Origin: Phascolarctos cinereus
Taxonomy: Eukaryota; Chordata; Mammalia; Diprotodontia; Phascolarctidae
Assembly: GCF_002099425.1 (NCBI RefSeq)
Contig: NW_018344274.1
Location: forward strand, 558,001-622,000
Reading direction: 5' to 3'
DNA: 64,000 bases
Part shown: piece by piece, positions 1-11,545 of the stretch
How the letters are laid out: the number at the start of each line of letters is the position of its first letter
Position numbering within the stretch: position 1 is the stretch's first letter
Position numbers and translations under genes: made by a program
The notes under the pieces: generated by a model
Database searches by the model: none
Seen by the model: the letters and a program-made list of their open reading frames with translations, nothing else
Told to the model about the DNA's origin: nothing

Positions 1-196
1 TGGCAAGGATACTGGAGTGATTTGCTGTTTCCTCCTCCAGTTCATTTTACAGTGAGAAAACTGAGACAAACAGGGTCAAGTGACTTGCCTAGGATCACAT
101 GGCTAGTAAATGTCTAAGGCCAGATTTGAACTCAGGAAGATGAGTCTTCCTGAATCCAGACCCAAAATTCTATCCATTATATCACCCAGCTGCCCC
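1..196 (-). mobile_element. MAR1-like SINE, 3'-truncated by the window edge
   Basis: Antisense copy. The tRNA-like head lies at the right end (gcagctgggtgat on the minus strand). The body has cattttacagtgagaaaactg, gacttgcctaggatcaca and atttgaactcaggaag, and the RTE-like tail region (ggatactggagtg) is at the left edge. Confidence 0.85.
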
Positions 197-529
197 TTAC
201 AACACTGTTACTCAAACAATGTAATTTTACAAATGAAGAACTAGAGCCCTGAAGAAATTAAATGGGTTGCCTAAGAATACAAATAGTAAATATGGGAGCC
301 AAGGCTCAAATCAAGGTCTTTTGTCCAAGTCCTATGTGCCTTCCTTTCTGCCACACAATACAAACCCTCTATTCCGTATAGAAAAATGCAGTTTCCCAAA
401 ACCTATCCAAAATGTCTATCATTCCAAACCACATCTACCTTTCAAGGATCTGTGATTGTCACTATGGATGTCTCCACTACCAATGCAGATCCCAAAATAT
501 CTACAGGCAAAGCCTCAAAGAAAAATATC
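197..529. other. Mostly unassigned DNA with a possible MIR remnant
   Basis: Positions about 215-310 (gaagaactagagccctgaag and a later gggagccaaggctcaaatca) look like a worn antisense MIR. The rest shows nothing I recognise. The short open frames here lack any family signature. Confidence 0.35.
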
Positions 530-1325
530 TTGGCTATAATGTCAACTAGAATTCCTAGAAGTGAAGCAAAAGTTTAAAAAATGACATAAATAAAATGAGA
601 GCAGTAGAGGAGAAGATTGGATGAGAAATGAGTTTTGGAAGAAAAACCTGGAAAGAGAACCAATAGTGTAAGAGGTACAAAACCTTACCCAAATAATAGA
701 CTCCCTGAAAATTAGAAGGCTCAAAAAGAAGTTAATGACTCCATGAGATAACGACAAATTTTAAACTAAAATCAAAAGACTGAAAAATAGAACAGAATAT
801 AAAGTATCTCATATGAAAAGCAACTGACCAGAAAAACAAATCAAGGAGACATGATTTAAGAAACATTGGACTACTTAAAAACCATTATCAGAAACAGAGC
901 TTGGGACATCATATTTCAAAAAACTATGAAATAAAACTGATGACACCAATTACAATCAGAGGGCAAAGTGAATATATAAAGAATCCATCTGTCACTTCTG
1001 GAAAGAAACACCAAAATGAAAACTCGAAGAAATTTTATAGTACAAATTCAAAGTTTCAAGATTGAGAACTCTGATCAATTACAATGATCAATCCCCATCT
1101 CAGCACAGTGATGACACATGCTACCCAACTTCTGACAAAGAGGTGATAGACTCAGGGTCCAAATTGAAAAATAATATGTTTTGAATATGGCCAATGTGGG
1201 AATTTGTTTTACTTGACTATGCATATTTGTTTCAGAGTTTCCTTTCATGATTGGGGGGTGGGAGGTTGTCAGAAGGGAGGGAAAGAAAACAAATGCTTGT
1301 TAATTTTTTAAAAAATGAAATATAC
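530..1325 (+). mobile_element. HAL1/L1-type LINE relic (ORF1 region joined to L1 3' end)
   Basis: From about 770 to 1,060 the sequence follows the marsupial L1 ORF1 text in sense, with recognisable stretches such as aatcaaaagactgaaaaata and a later aacaccaaaatgaaaactcg. It then passes straight into the 3' end, gccaatgtgggaatttgttt followed by acttgactatgcatatttgt. ORF2 is absent, as in half-L1 (HAL1) elements. It is heavily mutated with no open frame. Its family is recalled rather than searched. Confidence 0.6.
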
Positions 1326-1334
1326 TAGGGAAGA

Positions 1335-1603
1335 GGAAATAGAATAAGCATTTATATAGTACATACTATGTGCCAGGCACTGTGCTGTAAAGGTTTTTAC
1401 AACTCTTATTTGATCCTCACAACAATCTTTTAAGGTAAGTGCTATTACTATTCCCATTTTATGGTTGAGGAAACAGAAGTTAAGTGATTTGCCCAGTGTC
1501 ACACAGCTAAGTTAATAAGTGTCTGAGGCTGGATTTGAACTCAAGTCTTCCTGACTCCAGGCTCAATGCTCTATCCACTGTACCACCAATGCCTCTGGTA
1601 TAT
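1335..1603 (-). mobile_element. THER/MIR-type CORE-SINE, nearly full length
   Basis: Contains the diagnostic tactatgtgccaggcactgt, ttgatcctcacaaca, tgaggaaacagaagttaagt and cacacagcta blocks. The tRNA head is at the right end (tctatccactgtaccacc). Confidence 0.85.
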
Positions 1604-1849
1604 TAAAAGTATACAAGCCAGTATATTAAAATATAAATTAATTATCCCTAGCTTAAATTATCCCTCTAAATAACTAACCTTCTGGAACATAACTGGCTTA
1701 CTGCCAATAACCACCGGATGATTAGGATCTTCCCTAAAATAAGATAGTCTAGACTAGAAAAATGCTAAAATAAGATAGTCTAGACTAGAAAAATGCAATC
1801 TTTTTTATTTTTCCTGTTTCTCCTTTCAAATGATAATCTGTTCAATCAT

Positions 1850-2022
1850 AGGACCACAAATTTAGAAGTGGAAGAGGCTTTAGAGATCATCTTGTTCAAC
1901 AACTTCATTTTATAAATAAGGAAACTCAGACCAGAAGAATTTAGGTGAAATGACTGGCCCAAGGTTACCCAGGGAATAAGTTGCAGAGTCATGATTTAAC
2001 TTAGATTTTCAGGCTACAGGCC
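1850..2022 (-). mobile_element. MIR SINE
   Basis: Antisense MIR: taggaccacaaatttagaag, tagagatcatcttgttcaac, cattttataaataaggaaac, then a worn tRNA-proximal part. Confidence 0.75.
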
Positions 2023-2624
2023 ATGGTTACAAATAGGGTAAATAGACAATATTTTATGTATCCTTGCATTATATTTACTTCTGAATGATTTTAACAAAAT
2101 AAGACATATTTTGTATGCAGACCTTTCAGTCACTATATCCATAAGTTATCTTCTTGTGTTTCCAGTGATTATTCTTTTAAAAAAATGTTACTACAAGGGA
2201 ATTCTTACTATTGGATTTCAGAAAGAATTTCTCAAAATGGAATTGAGGAAAGTTGCGTAGGTCCTAAACTCTAATATTCTGCCTTTCCAAAAAAATTTTG
2301 TTAGAAAACATGTTGTATTCCTATTCCCTCGCCCCCAATCCCCACCAGGCTTTCCACTCTGGGTATTTCAGAACTTTTCAGCATTTGGATCAAAGTTACA
2401 TCACATGCTTAACATTCTTCTTTAATTAGGAATCTGAGACAAGATAAGAAACAATGCCAGATCAAACTGTTGATGGGGACATGATTTCCTGGGCCAACAG
2501 GAAAAGGAGGGTCAAATCTTCTTACTGTTGCTTACAACACTAAAAGAAAAATGATAAATTCTCCAAATTATCACCTTAAAAAGGAAGGGGAAAGAGGAGA
2601 AAGATTTCTATTTTGGCAATTACA
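2023..2624. other. Unassigned intergenic DNA
   Basis: No coding, repeat or RNA signature recognised. An exact direct duplication of about 29 bp lies just upstream of this block in the same region, at about 1,735-1,796 (ctaaaataagatagtctaga unit). Confidence 0.4.
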
Positions 2625-2665
<41 letters not shown>

Positions 2666-2700
2666 CAGACAGACAGAGAGAAAGAAAAATAGAAAGAAAG
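2625..2700. repeat. GA/GACA microsatellite
   Basis: A (ga)n run passes into (gaca)n with one acggaca interruption, then gaaa-rich sequence. Open frames across it on either strand (poly Ser-Leu or Arg-Glu) are artefacts. Confidence 0.95.
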
Positions 2701-3613
2701 ATGTGGGAGGAGAGACACATGAGTGCAAGCCCCTCAGTATTTTGCAATGATTTTGAAAAGCTACTAGAAGATTGTGCCATTCTTTGGCAGATGTTCATTA
2801 TTGAGTACCAGGAATTCCTAATGCCACATAAGCACATTTTTTGAGGAGTAGCAATGATTCTGTAGAAACTCTCTAAAACCTTTTCCTTGGAAAAGGATTC
2901 TTCTTTGATTGCTTCTCTGCATATGCATCTCATTTATCTCAGAAGCCACTTAGTCCAGCAACTTTACATATGAGGAATTGGAGGTCCTTAGAGAATAACT
3001 TTGCTTAGCCACACAGCCACTCCTCCTACAAGTAAGCAAAAGAGTATATATGATACAACACAATTCACAAATGATGTCAGACTGAAGCCTCCAGTAGGGC
3101 CAGCAAATAACATGAAGACTCTGGGTGCAGATCTCAGCTCCTCCTTGAGCCATGGGTCATTAACTAGGAAGAAGACAGTATAGTAAATCCTAACAGTCAT
3201 TGGGTTTTTTTTTGTTTCAAATTCTTGCAAACGTGGCAGGGACCCACAGCTATTTTTCACTGTATCTAGCTCATTGCTTTTGAAACAGAAGTATAGGTAA
3301 GGGCAGGTCAGATATAATCTGCCTCTTCTGTCCCTTCCTTGTCTCTGATCTCAAGCCCTTCATTCAGTTAAAGTCACCAGTGGCCAAAAGGAGTAGCCCA
3401 TTCTTTTTCAGTTTCCAAATCCTTGACTTTGTACTTACTTTATCTTTTCATCTCTGTTTGCATACTCCCTTTTTCTTCATTAGTAGACAACGCCTCACTA
3501 CTCCATGTAGCAGAAGAGGAGCACACAAGGTAAAAATAGTACTACATGAACTTCTTGCCTTTGTTACTGTGAGGAGATTTTTATGAAGCTGTAGCCTTAC
3601 ATCCAAGGCTTTA
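2701..3613. other. Unassigned DNA with a possible MIR fragment
   Basis: About 2,960-3,025 (acatatgaggaattggaggt ... cacacagcc) resembles an antisense MIR core. The remainder is not recognised. No exon-like sequence was found. Confidence 0.35.
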
Positions 3614-3707
3614 GGAGAGAGACAGAGACAGAGAAAGAGAGACAGAGAGAGAAACAGAGAGAGAGAGGGAGACAGAGAGAAACAGAGAGAGAGAGGGAGA
3701 CAGAGAG

Positions 3708-3782
<75 letters not shown>
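3614..3782. repeat. Long GA microsatellite with gagaca and gagggagaca variants
   Basis: A compound array of about 170 bp. The last ~70 bp (3,711-3,782) is pure (ga)n. The left part holds higher-order units with cagagagaaa repeats. Confidence 0.95.
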
Positions 3783-3785
<3 letters not shown>

Positions 3786-4259
3786 GAAAAACCCAATTTG
3801 ACTGGAATGGCATTAGCCCTCTGGATGCCTGTATGCTAAGGAACTGAGCTGGGGACTATGGTGGAGAAGGGAGATCTTGAGAAAAGCCATTGTCTCTACA
3901 AGTATATCTAAAAGGAGAATCCAGGCTAAGGGTAATTACAACAAAGGTCAGCTTTTCCCCAACTTCCTCTTTCTAAAGTCTATCTATCCAGAGACACTAT
4001 AGTGTAACCTACTGTTTTGTTACCCAATGTTTCTATTCAACTAAATTTTGTTTCAACCGCAAAGAAGGCAGGCTAATTAACTAGAGACATGAATAAATGG
4101 ATGGTTTGGCAAAGAATACAACTTCTGCCTTGGTGTTAGGAATTTTCCTGACTGAATTCAGAACTTTTCTTCTAAAATAAATTCCCTAAAGCCAAAGAGG
4201 AGGGAACAAAGTGGGCCTTGAGGCCATTATGTTGCCACCAGGTCTAAAAATGAGCTGAT
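3783..4259. other. Unassigned intergenic DNA
   Basis: No repeat or coding signature recognised. Confidence 0.35.
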
Positions 4260-4415
4260 TCTTTATAATAAGGTGTCACACTTAAGATACTGAAGTTTAG
4301 GGAAGGAAGATAAGTTGTCCTGGGTCACAGAATTAGCCAAGGAGAGAAGCAGATTTTGAGGGCAGATTTTCAGATTCTCAGTCCAGAACTCTGTCCATTA
4401 TACCACCCAGACTCT
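4260..4415 (-). mobile_element. Worn CORE-SINE/MIR fragment
   Basis: Antisense: tcctgggtcacagaattagc, cagattctcagtccagaact, then ctgtccattataccaccca. Confidence 0.6.
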
Positions 4416-4454
4416 CAATAAATCAACAATCTGATAAAGCATTACCCTGCAAGT

Positions 4455-4600
4455 ATGAGTGTCCCCATTGTATAGATAAGAAAATTGAGGCCCAGAGAAG
4501 CAAATTGCTCAGGATCTGAATCATGGACCAGAAACCCAATATCTTAACTGAAAGTCCAGGGTTGTGTTCTACATACCAGGTACATTGTGCCATAGTATCT
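4455..4600 (-). mobile_element. MIR SINE fragment
   Basis: Antisense: ccccattgtatagataagaa, ttgaggcccagagaagcaaa, then worn sequence. It lies next to the preceding MIR fragment. Confidence 0.6.
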
Positions 4601-4639
4601 CTCATCTATATTAGGCCGACTTAGTCAAGAGTATTGTGT

Positions 4640-4850
4640 TCCATTCTGCGAGCATATTTAAAGACGGACAACAACAAAAAGAAATTTGCATGATAACTCT
4701 ATTACATATTTAAAGGGAATAGCAAATTGTACATAATAGATTTGTAGCTTCATGTGCAATCATCTTTTTTTATTATACTATGTTATGGAAATGCTTGTTT
4801 TTTTCCATAAATTAAAAACAAAATAAATAAAATTTCTTTTAAAAGAGGAA
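4640..4850 (+). mobile_element. LINE 3'-end-like relic with A-rich tail
   Basis: The block catgataactctattacata, aatcatctttttttattata, tgttatggaaatgcttgttt ends in an A-rich tail (aaaacaaaataaataaaat). I remember this as a marsupial LINE 3' end; the family is uncertain. Confidence 0.4.
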
Positions 4851-5079
4851 CTTTAGAAAGCTAAAGGGCTTCCAGAGAAAGCTTCCCCAAATTGAAGGGT
4901 CTTAGAGGTAAATAATAGAAGAAACAGTCAGAGAACTTGATGGGAAGAGGAGGTGACTTAGTGAAGATGCAGAGAGGAAGGGAGGAAGAATATATGATCC
5001 TTGTATTCATATAGTATAAGGACAATAATAATTGACTGTTCCAAGTTCTGTCTTTTGGGGAAGAAGTTTCAATCCTTTT

Positions 5080-5168
5080 CTTTGTGACAGCTCTTCTAAT
5101 ATTTAAATCATGTTTACCCTGTCGTCTCTCCAGGTCACATATCCCCAGTCACTTCAACCAGTACAGCT
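5080..5168 (-). mobile_element. L3/CR1 LINE fragment
   Basis: agctcttctaatatttaaat ... tctctccaggtcacatatcc ... cagtcacttcaacc is the antisense of the CR1/L3 region downstream of the reverse transcriptase. Confidence 0.55.
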
Positions 5169-5984
5169 ATGGAATGGGAGAATTTAAGGAGCCCTTCGGG
5201 GGGGGGGGGAGAGGCAGCACGGCAAAGTGGAAATGAATGAACAAATGCTGACAGCAAAGGGCAGAGAACCTGCGGGACCCTACTACTTTTAGACAATTCC
5301 ATTGTCTTTCTGTGGCTACAACAATTGGTAGAAAAGGGTTATCTTAGTGTTAATTTTACAGAGTGAAGTACTAATTAATAGTTCCCATAAATTACTTTTG
5401 GAAATAATTGAGAAAAAAAGTTCCCTGGCTATTTCCCACTTGATTTATCACATAAAAGAAATCCTAATTATTTTAAAATGCATATTTAGGAAATCACTAG
5501 TTTTTTTTCAATGAAAAAGACTGCTTTTAGAGCAAATAGGAAAGAACAAGGAGAAAAAAGGGAACTATTGCTGAATCTTCAGTTTAGAAGAAAGGAGAAG
5601 ACATATTTTTTATGTATCTTGTGTTGATGACATGACTTTGGAGGATTGTCAAGGACTATGGAACAAAGCAGCCACATAGATGATTACTTGGGTGCATTTG
5701 GGTCATTGGCAGATATGTGACTCATGAACCAAAAAAGGCAAGGAATCCTACCCTGAATGAGAACCTACAGCCAGAGCAGCACGAAGAAGAATTACGGGGA
5801 ATGCAGTAAAAGAATTCCTCAACAATTTTCAACTGGTAGAAACAATTCTTTGTAACAATATATACATGTGTGTGCATGCGGATCTATGTGTGTATGTGTC
5901 ATTCAGGATAATAATTACAAGAGTTGACATTTATATGCTGCTTTCAACTTGATGGAAATTATCTCACAGGTTTATAAACTCAAA
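5169..5984. other. Unassigned intergenic DNA
   Basis: Holds a G run at about 5,200-5,210 and a short (tg)n-like patch at 5,866-5,900. Nothing else recognised. Confidence 0.35.
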
Positions 5985-6115
5985 AAAGTTAAAGTTGAAA
6001 GGAATCTTAGAGAGCATCTAGTCCAAACCCCTCATTTTACACATAAGGAAACTGAGTTCCAGAGAAGCAACATGCCTAAGATCACATAGCCCAGGATCAT
6101 ATGGCCAATATAGTA
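5985..6115 (-). mobile_element. MIR SINE
   Basis: Antisense: cttagagagcatctagtcca, cattttacacataaggaaac, ctaagatcacatagcc. Confidence 0.8.
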
Positions 6116-6117
6116 AC

Positions 6118-6301
6118 TCTCTCTCTTGCTTTATGGTCTGGATTCCTCTCCCTCTCCCTCTCTCCCTCCCTTCCTCCCTCCTTTTTTTCCTTACCATCAC
6201 TCTCTCTCATTCTCTGTCTCTTTCTTTCTTTTGTTCTATCTCTCTCATTCTCTGTATGTGCGTCTCTCTCTTTATCTCTTTCTTTCTCTCTTTTCATTTT
6301 T
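6118..6301. repeat. CT-rich microsatellite, left half
   Basis: (ct)n with ccct and cttt variants. It is continuous in composition with 6,423-6,580, and a SINE separates the two halves. Confidence 0.9.
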
Positions 6302-6422
6302 TGTTAGGCAATGGGGTTAAGTGACCTGCCCAGGGTCACACAGCTAGTAAGTGTCAAGTGTCTGAAACTGGATTTGAACTCCAGGGCTGGTACTCTATCC
6401 ACTGTGCCGCCTAGCTGCCCCC
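6302..6422 (-). mobile_element. WSINE-like short tRNA SINE inside a CT microsatellite
   Basis: Antisense: aggcaatggggttaagtgac, ccagggtcacacagctagta, tggatttgaactccagg, with the tRNA head gccgcctagctgccccc at the right end. CT repeat lies on both sides. Confidence 0.88.
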
Positions 6423-6505
6423 GTCTCTCTCTTTCTCTCTTTTGTCCGCTTTTTGTTTCTCTCTCATGTTCTCTCTCTTTCTGTCTTTTGTTCTCTGTCT
6501 CCCTT

Positions 6506-6561
<56 letters not shown>

Positions 6562-6612
6562 TTCTCTGTCTCTGTCTCATACACACTCATACACACACAC
6601 ACACACACACAT
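6423..6612. repeat. CT microsatellite, right half, passing into (CA)n
   Basis: (ct)n up to about 6,580, then (ca)n at about 6,590-6,611. Confidence 0.93.
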
Positions 6613-6659
6613 TCACAAAACACCATATTGCTTCATGACTTCATGGAATACTAGTGGAG

Positions 6660-6785
6660 AATATTTGTTTCTCATCTGTATAATGGGGCTAATAACATCT
6701 ACAACACCTATTTCACAAAATTGCTGTGAGGAAAGTGCATTGCCAACCTTGAAGTGCTTTTTAAATTAGTGTTATTATTCTTCTA
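6660..6785 (+). mobile_element. MIR SINE 3' half
   Basis: tctcatctgtataatggggc, ttgctgtgaggaaagtgcat, ccttgaagtgctttttaaat. Confidence 0.7.
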
Positions 6786-7449
6786 ATTCTAGGCTATAGT
6801 TGCTGATTTAGATAGATGTGTTCTCCTGACCTAACTAATAAGTATAATTTAAAAGGAGGCTGAGAACAGGGAAGAAAGGATCCAGTCCCAGTGAGAAAGG
6901 TTGAGGTGGAAGCTGAGGTTCACCATCTCTTCAGAGAAAAGAAGTCATCAAACAGCTGGTAAGAAAAAGCTGCCTCCTCCCCATCAACCTCTCTGCCTCC
7001 TCCTCACCCTCCGAATCCTCTTCAAAAATCGATTTTCTAATACTGCAACTGAAAAATTCAAAAAGAAAGTTTGTTTTCTTTCTGACTGAGGGATGAGCTG
7101 ACCTTAGAACCAGGTCATTGGCCATCTGGAAAAAAAGCAGACTGGACAAAAGAAGACAACCCCGTCCCCTCCCCGCTTGGATCAGAGGGGAGGAAATCTT
7201 CCAGGAGTCAGGAGGTTTTAGCCCATGTAACCTTTAGAACATCCAGAAGGAACCCATCAGCTGCAAAGCTCTGGGATTTCACTCTTGCAGCAACTTTGAG
7301 ATCTTGTCCAAAACTGACAGGACAATGTGCACAGAGAAGATCCTTTTGTCAAGTTTGATTAGATGATCCATTGCCTTTAACGTTTCATTAACTGCAAACT
7401 TAATCATTGAGTGAAAGATATTAATGCAAAAGAAGGGATGAACTGCTCT
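6786..7449. other. Unassigned intergenic DNA
   Basis: No repeat signature recognised. The short open frames on both strands near 6,900-7,150 have no recognisable family. Confidence 0.35.
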
Positions 7450-7522
7450 GTTTTCTCCACTTCACAAATGAGCAAACAGACTCAGAGAGGTTTAGTGATT
7501 TGTGCAAGGTCACACAGCAAAC
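7450..7522 (-). mobile_element. MIR core fragment
   Basis: cacttcacaaatgagcaaac ... aggtttagtgatttgtgcaa ... ggtcacacagc. Confidence 0.65.
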
Positions 7523-8289
7523 ATTTATCAATGTTTCATTTCACATCATTGTATTTCTGACAACAAATGCATATTATTAGCCCTAGAGTCCACTTCAGTC
7601 ATGTGACCTTCACATTACAATAGGTGAATGTAACATGAAGAGATTCTTAATATTCTTGAATGAGAAAGTCCAAAAGAAAACCCCAATAGAAAAAGAATTC
7701 TGCTCAAGAATAGCTCAGTGACAACTTTTGAGTTAGGATCAACTGTTTCACAATACCGTCTCTCCTCCCAGTGCTGAAGGGCATGTTTTTGTTTGTTTGT
7801 TTGAATGAGAGTCAGTAATTACTTTTTATGAATTTTAGAACTTCCTTCAAAATCCCTAAATCCATCTGGAGCCAAGAAGACTAAGTCGAATCCTTTTTCC
7901 ACATGGTTCCTACAACTCTCTGAAGACAGCTGGCAAATATTTCATCAAACATTCAACCAAAATCAAAGTTTCTAGATAATGGAATTATATAGGAAGTACC
8001 TGGAAGAGGCTAATGTTAGGCCATTGTCAAACATAAGCATTTTTTCATTGGAATGATAGAGTGCTGGAAAATTGTTCATAGCTCAGAGACTCTCACAGGT
8101 CATCCTGTTGAACATTAAATTATATAGTGAACATATATAATCGTTTTGTTTTGGTTTCACTAATACAATTGGCCCAGTCAAACACTAATTTTTTTTAGAA
8201 AAAATGAAATTGGGAAACAAAACTCAAATCTCTTGTTTTCTTTTATTACATTAATGCATTCCAATAGAAAATAAACTTTTTTGATGTGA
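7523..8289. other. Unassigned intergenic DNA
   Basis: No gene or repeat family recognised, apart from a short gttt run near 7,790-7,803. Confidence 0.3.
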
Positions 8290-8520
8290 GAGTCTTGATT
8301 TTTATGTCTTTGTAGCTCCAACAGGCGTCCAGAAAATATTTAAATGTTTGTTGAATTAAACTGAACTGTGTCGCATTTCTGCCACTCAGAATCACTACCT
8401 TCCATCAACAGCCTCAAATATCTCCTTGGTGAAGCCTTTCCCGATTCTCTCCAGGTATCAGGCTTTCTCTCTTCAAGTAATTTCATGTTTATTTATGTAA
8501 CAGGGTCTTATTTTTTGTGT
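8290..8520 (+). mobile_element. L2 LINE fragments
   Basis: 8,290-8,355 resembles an L2 3' terminus (tttaaatgtttgttgaatta). 8,385-8,520 resembles the more internal L2 segment (ctccttggtgaagcctttcc). The internal segment lies downstream of the terminus, so these are two separate or rearranged pieces. Confidence 0.5.
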
Positions 8521-9439
8521 GCCCAGATCACCTTACATGGAAGCACCCACATGGTAGGGGCTAGGGACCAGCTTCTGAAAGAAGACCTTCTGCATTCCCC
8601 CAGCACATGGTTCGGAATGCCTTCTTTCAGTTGACTACTTAGGCAGAATAGACTTGGTCTTTAAAAAGACCAGACTGGGAGACTAGAAACTCTGTCTCTT
8701 TCTTTCTCATGATGTTCAAGGGGATAATAGTCCTGCTTACCAACGGCTCAAGTGCTATGAACAGAACTGGTGAAGGGAAGAACTACCTTCCTCTTCCCCC
8801 TCCCCCTCCCCCCATTTTCAGCCCCTGTGGCTCAGAGAATCAGGCTTGGGTTTGTTTTTGGTTTTTGTTTTTGTTCGGGTTTTTTTTTTTTGTGGGGGGG
8901 AGGGGAGTTTCTGGTATATTTCATTTGTTGTCTTCATTTCCAGGTGCAGGCAGTAGAATCTCCACCAGACCTAGACTCAAGGCAGGGTGACCTTAGAGAC
9001 AGAATTCCAGCTATATATTGCAGTGCATCCATTAAAGGAGCCAAGAGAAGGCATGGTGCCCAGGCCTCAAGCCACGTGGGGTTTTGTATTTGGAAGCTGG
9101 TACAACTGTGCTATATAAACTAAGATGTGAACCTAATCTCCTTTCCCCTCCCCAGAGACTGGGGAGTGTGCAGGGTGCCCAAAATATTTCAAGGGATGTC
9201 TTATATTTATTCTTGCTATAGTAATTATATCTTTGTAAAAGCTAATCTGATTGTTAAGTCATTAAATGCAACTGGGGTGTAGGCCCCCTTAAAATTGAGG
9301 GAACACAAGCAGGGGGCTAATGGCAGACAGTCTAGACACCCCCAAACCACCCAAAGGGTACCAAAGAACCCTGAGGGAAGGGTAAAATGTATAGATCTGA
9401 CCTTCTAACAGTAGCGACCAGGGTAATCTTTCTTACACT
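8521..9439. other. Unassigned DNA with a low-complexity patch
   Basis: C-rich run at about 8,791-8,816 and a gttttt/G-rich run at about 8,850-8,908. Open frames across them (Pro- and Phe-rich) are compositional. Confidence 0.4.
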
Positions 9440-9582
9440 TATCTGTGTTCTTAATATGTCTCTCAAATAGAAAACTAGATGCTTAAGGGCAGGAACTATT
9501 TCATTTTTGTCTTTGATTTTCCAATAACTAGTATAGGTCTTTACACAAGTAGGTGTTCCATAAATATTTTCTGAGTTAAGTT
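9440..9582 (+). mobile_element. L2 LINE 3' end
   Basis: gcttaagggcaggaactatt ... ttttgtctttgattttcc ... aggtgttccataaatatttt is the L2 3' terminal text. Confidence 0.7.
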
Positions 9583-10418
9583 ATTGAGGAATTGTATCTG
9601 TATCAATACATATTGAGCAATATGTATCCTATATTTCTACTCTTGGCAATTGGATTGCATTCAATTGTAGAGATTTTCTCCCTAACTACATTTTTATAGC
9701 TAATATCTCTTTCTGTGATCCCCACCACTGCCCAAGTCTTTGTCTGTCTGGTTTTTTCTACTTTTCTCTCTCTATCTGAAATCGGTGCTTAATTTTCCTA
9801 TAGGGCACAAAGGATACCTTTGAACATAATATTTTGAACATAGTCTATTTATCATAAAGTTTATCGGGACAAAAATTGGGTTCACCTCTGTCAGCAGAAA
9901 AATCAAGCTATTTTCTACCTCTGTCCTCAGAGAGGTCAGTACTAGTCCCCACATAAGCAAACACACAAAAGCAATAGAGAATACTACATTAACATGAGTT
10001 GAACAGGTATTTGAGTGGAGGCAGTATCTGCATCTTTCTTAGCTCTGGTCTTGCATCCTCCCTCTCCCTTCCTCCCAATTGCATCTCCATAATGCAGTCA
10101 AATGTTTTCATCTCCCATGCTCTAGTCTGGCAGCCAGTGAACAGTCCTGATGCTATGGCCTGATCACCACCATGACTCCTGGACATCTGTTATTTCCCAT
10201 AAACCTCCAATCAGCATTCTTGCCTTGGGCTCATGGCATCAGAAATTAGTCTTTCCTATTGGTCATATGCCCTAAAACACACACACACAGAGAAATGTAA
10301 ACTAGGAAAATTTTCCTATTATTCAAAAGGGTTAATAGACTAGTAGCTTTACTCAAGTTGACATTTTTTTTGTCATTGTTAATATAACCACTCAAAAAGA
10401 TTTCTTATACTAAAATCC
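9583..10418. other. Unassigned intergenic DNA
   Basis: Short (ac)n at about 10,277-10,289. No gene or dispersed repeat recognised. Confidence 0.3.
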
Positions 10419-10430
10419 CTTCAATAATTT

Positions 10431-10682
10431 GTTGTTCTTCAGTCATTTTTTGGTCGTGTACGACTCTTCATGACTCCATTTGGGGTTTTCTTGACAAAGA
10501 TACTGGAGTGGTTTACCATTTCCCTCTCCAGATCATTTTACAGATGAGGAAACAGGCAAACAGGGTTAGGCGACCTGCCCACGGTCATATAGCTAAGTGT
10601 CTGAGGCCTAATTTGAACCCAGGAAAATGAGTTTTCCTGATTCCAAACCCAGTGCTCTATCCAGTGTACCACCCAGCTGCCC
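10431..10682 (-). mobile_element. MAR1-like SINE with target-site duplication
   Basis: Full-length antisense copy: gttgttcttcagtcattttt (tail), tgactccatttggggttttc, atactggagtggtttaccat, then the tRNA head taccacccagctgccc. The flanks ttcaataattt (left) and ttcaacaatct (right) look like a target-site duplication. Confidence 0.92.
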
Positions 10683-10683
10683 T

Positions 10684-11285
10684 TCAACAATCTGGCAAAG
10701 AAAACATGTACTAAGTGCTTTGAACCCTGAGAGACATGATTTGTCCATCCCCATTCTAGCTACATAGTCTCATTTTTTATGCTTCATTTAAAGGTCTGGA
10801 TGAATTAGCATATGGGGGTTACCACATCGACCTTTATAGACAAGAACCAGTTCCTCTTTTATATAGCCTGTTTACTAAAACGAGATCTGCTCTAGAATTG
10901 GCAGAAAGATGACTTGCTGCCATAGGCATTGCATAGTTACCCTCCCACCCCTCATGCTGAGTTTGCTGGGGAAAAGGGTTCCACAGAAGAGGGGAGAATT
11001 TAAAGGAGGTAACTTAACTGCGGTAAGCTTGAGGAATAGCTATTTCTCATGTTTCTGGTGACCCACATATTCTCACTTGCTTTTCTACTATCTCATCCTC
11101 AAGTTATTTCTTGTCTATGTCTTTCTAACCCTGAATTTTCACCATGGCTCTTCTCATCTCCCCATGAAACATGTGAAATGAAATTATTTTTTCTAGAAAC
11201 TTTATCTTGGTAACACTGAAGTCAAAATTCAGTCTTTGTTCCTTTCTGCCATGCTAAAAAATGATGGAAGTGAATTTTAAGAAAT
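10684..11285. other. Unassigned intergenic DNA
   Basis: No gene or repeat family recognised. Confidence 0.3.
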
Positions 11286-11287
11286 AA

Positions 11288-11545
11288 TAATGATAATGGT
11301 TCACATTTATATATTACTTCATATTTGCAAAGGTCTTTACATATCTTGTTTCATTGGAATTTGTCAACATCCATGTTAAATAATGTCATCCTAATTCCAG
11401 TTTTTCAGGTGAGGAAACCAAGGCCCAAATAGGTTAAATGACTTTCCCTGTGACACTTAGCTACTAAATGTCTGAGGTGGCATTAAAATCTAAGAATTCC
11501 AGATTCAAAGTCCAACACTGTATCTACTATGATACTTGTTCAGTT
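11288..11545 (-). mobile_element. THER/MIR CORE-SINE
   Basis: Worn antisense copy: cacatttatatattacttca, caaaggtctttacatatctt, gtgaggaaaccaaggcccaa, tagctactaaatgtctgagg. Confidence 0.75.

Noticed and set aside
3448-3813. Long Ser-Leu-rich open frames on the minus strand
   Set aside because: They are translations of a GA microsatellite, not genes. The same holds for frames near 6,100-6,770 and 2,550-2,930.
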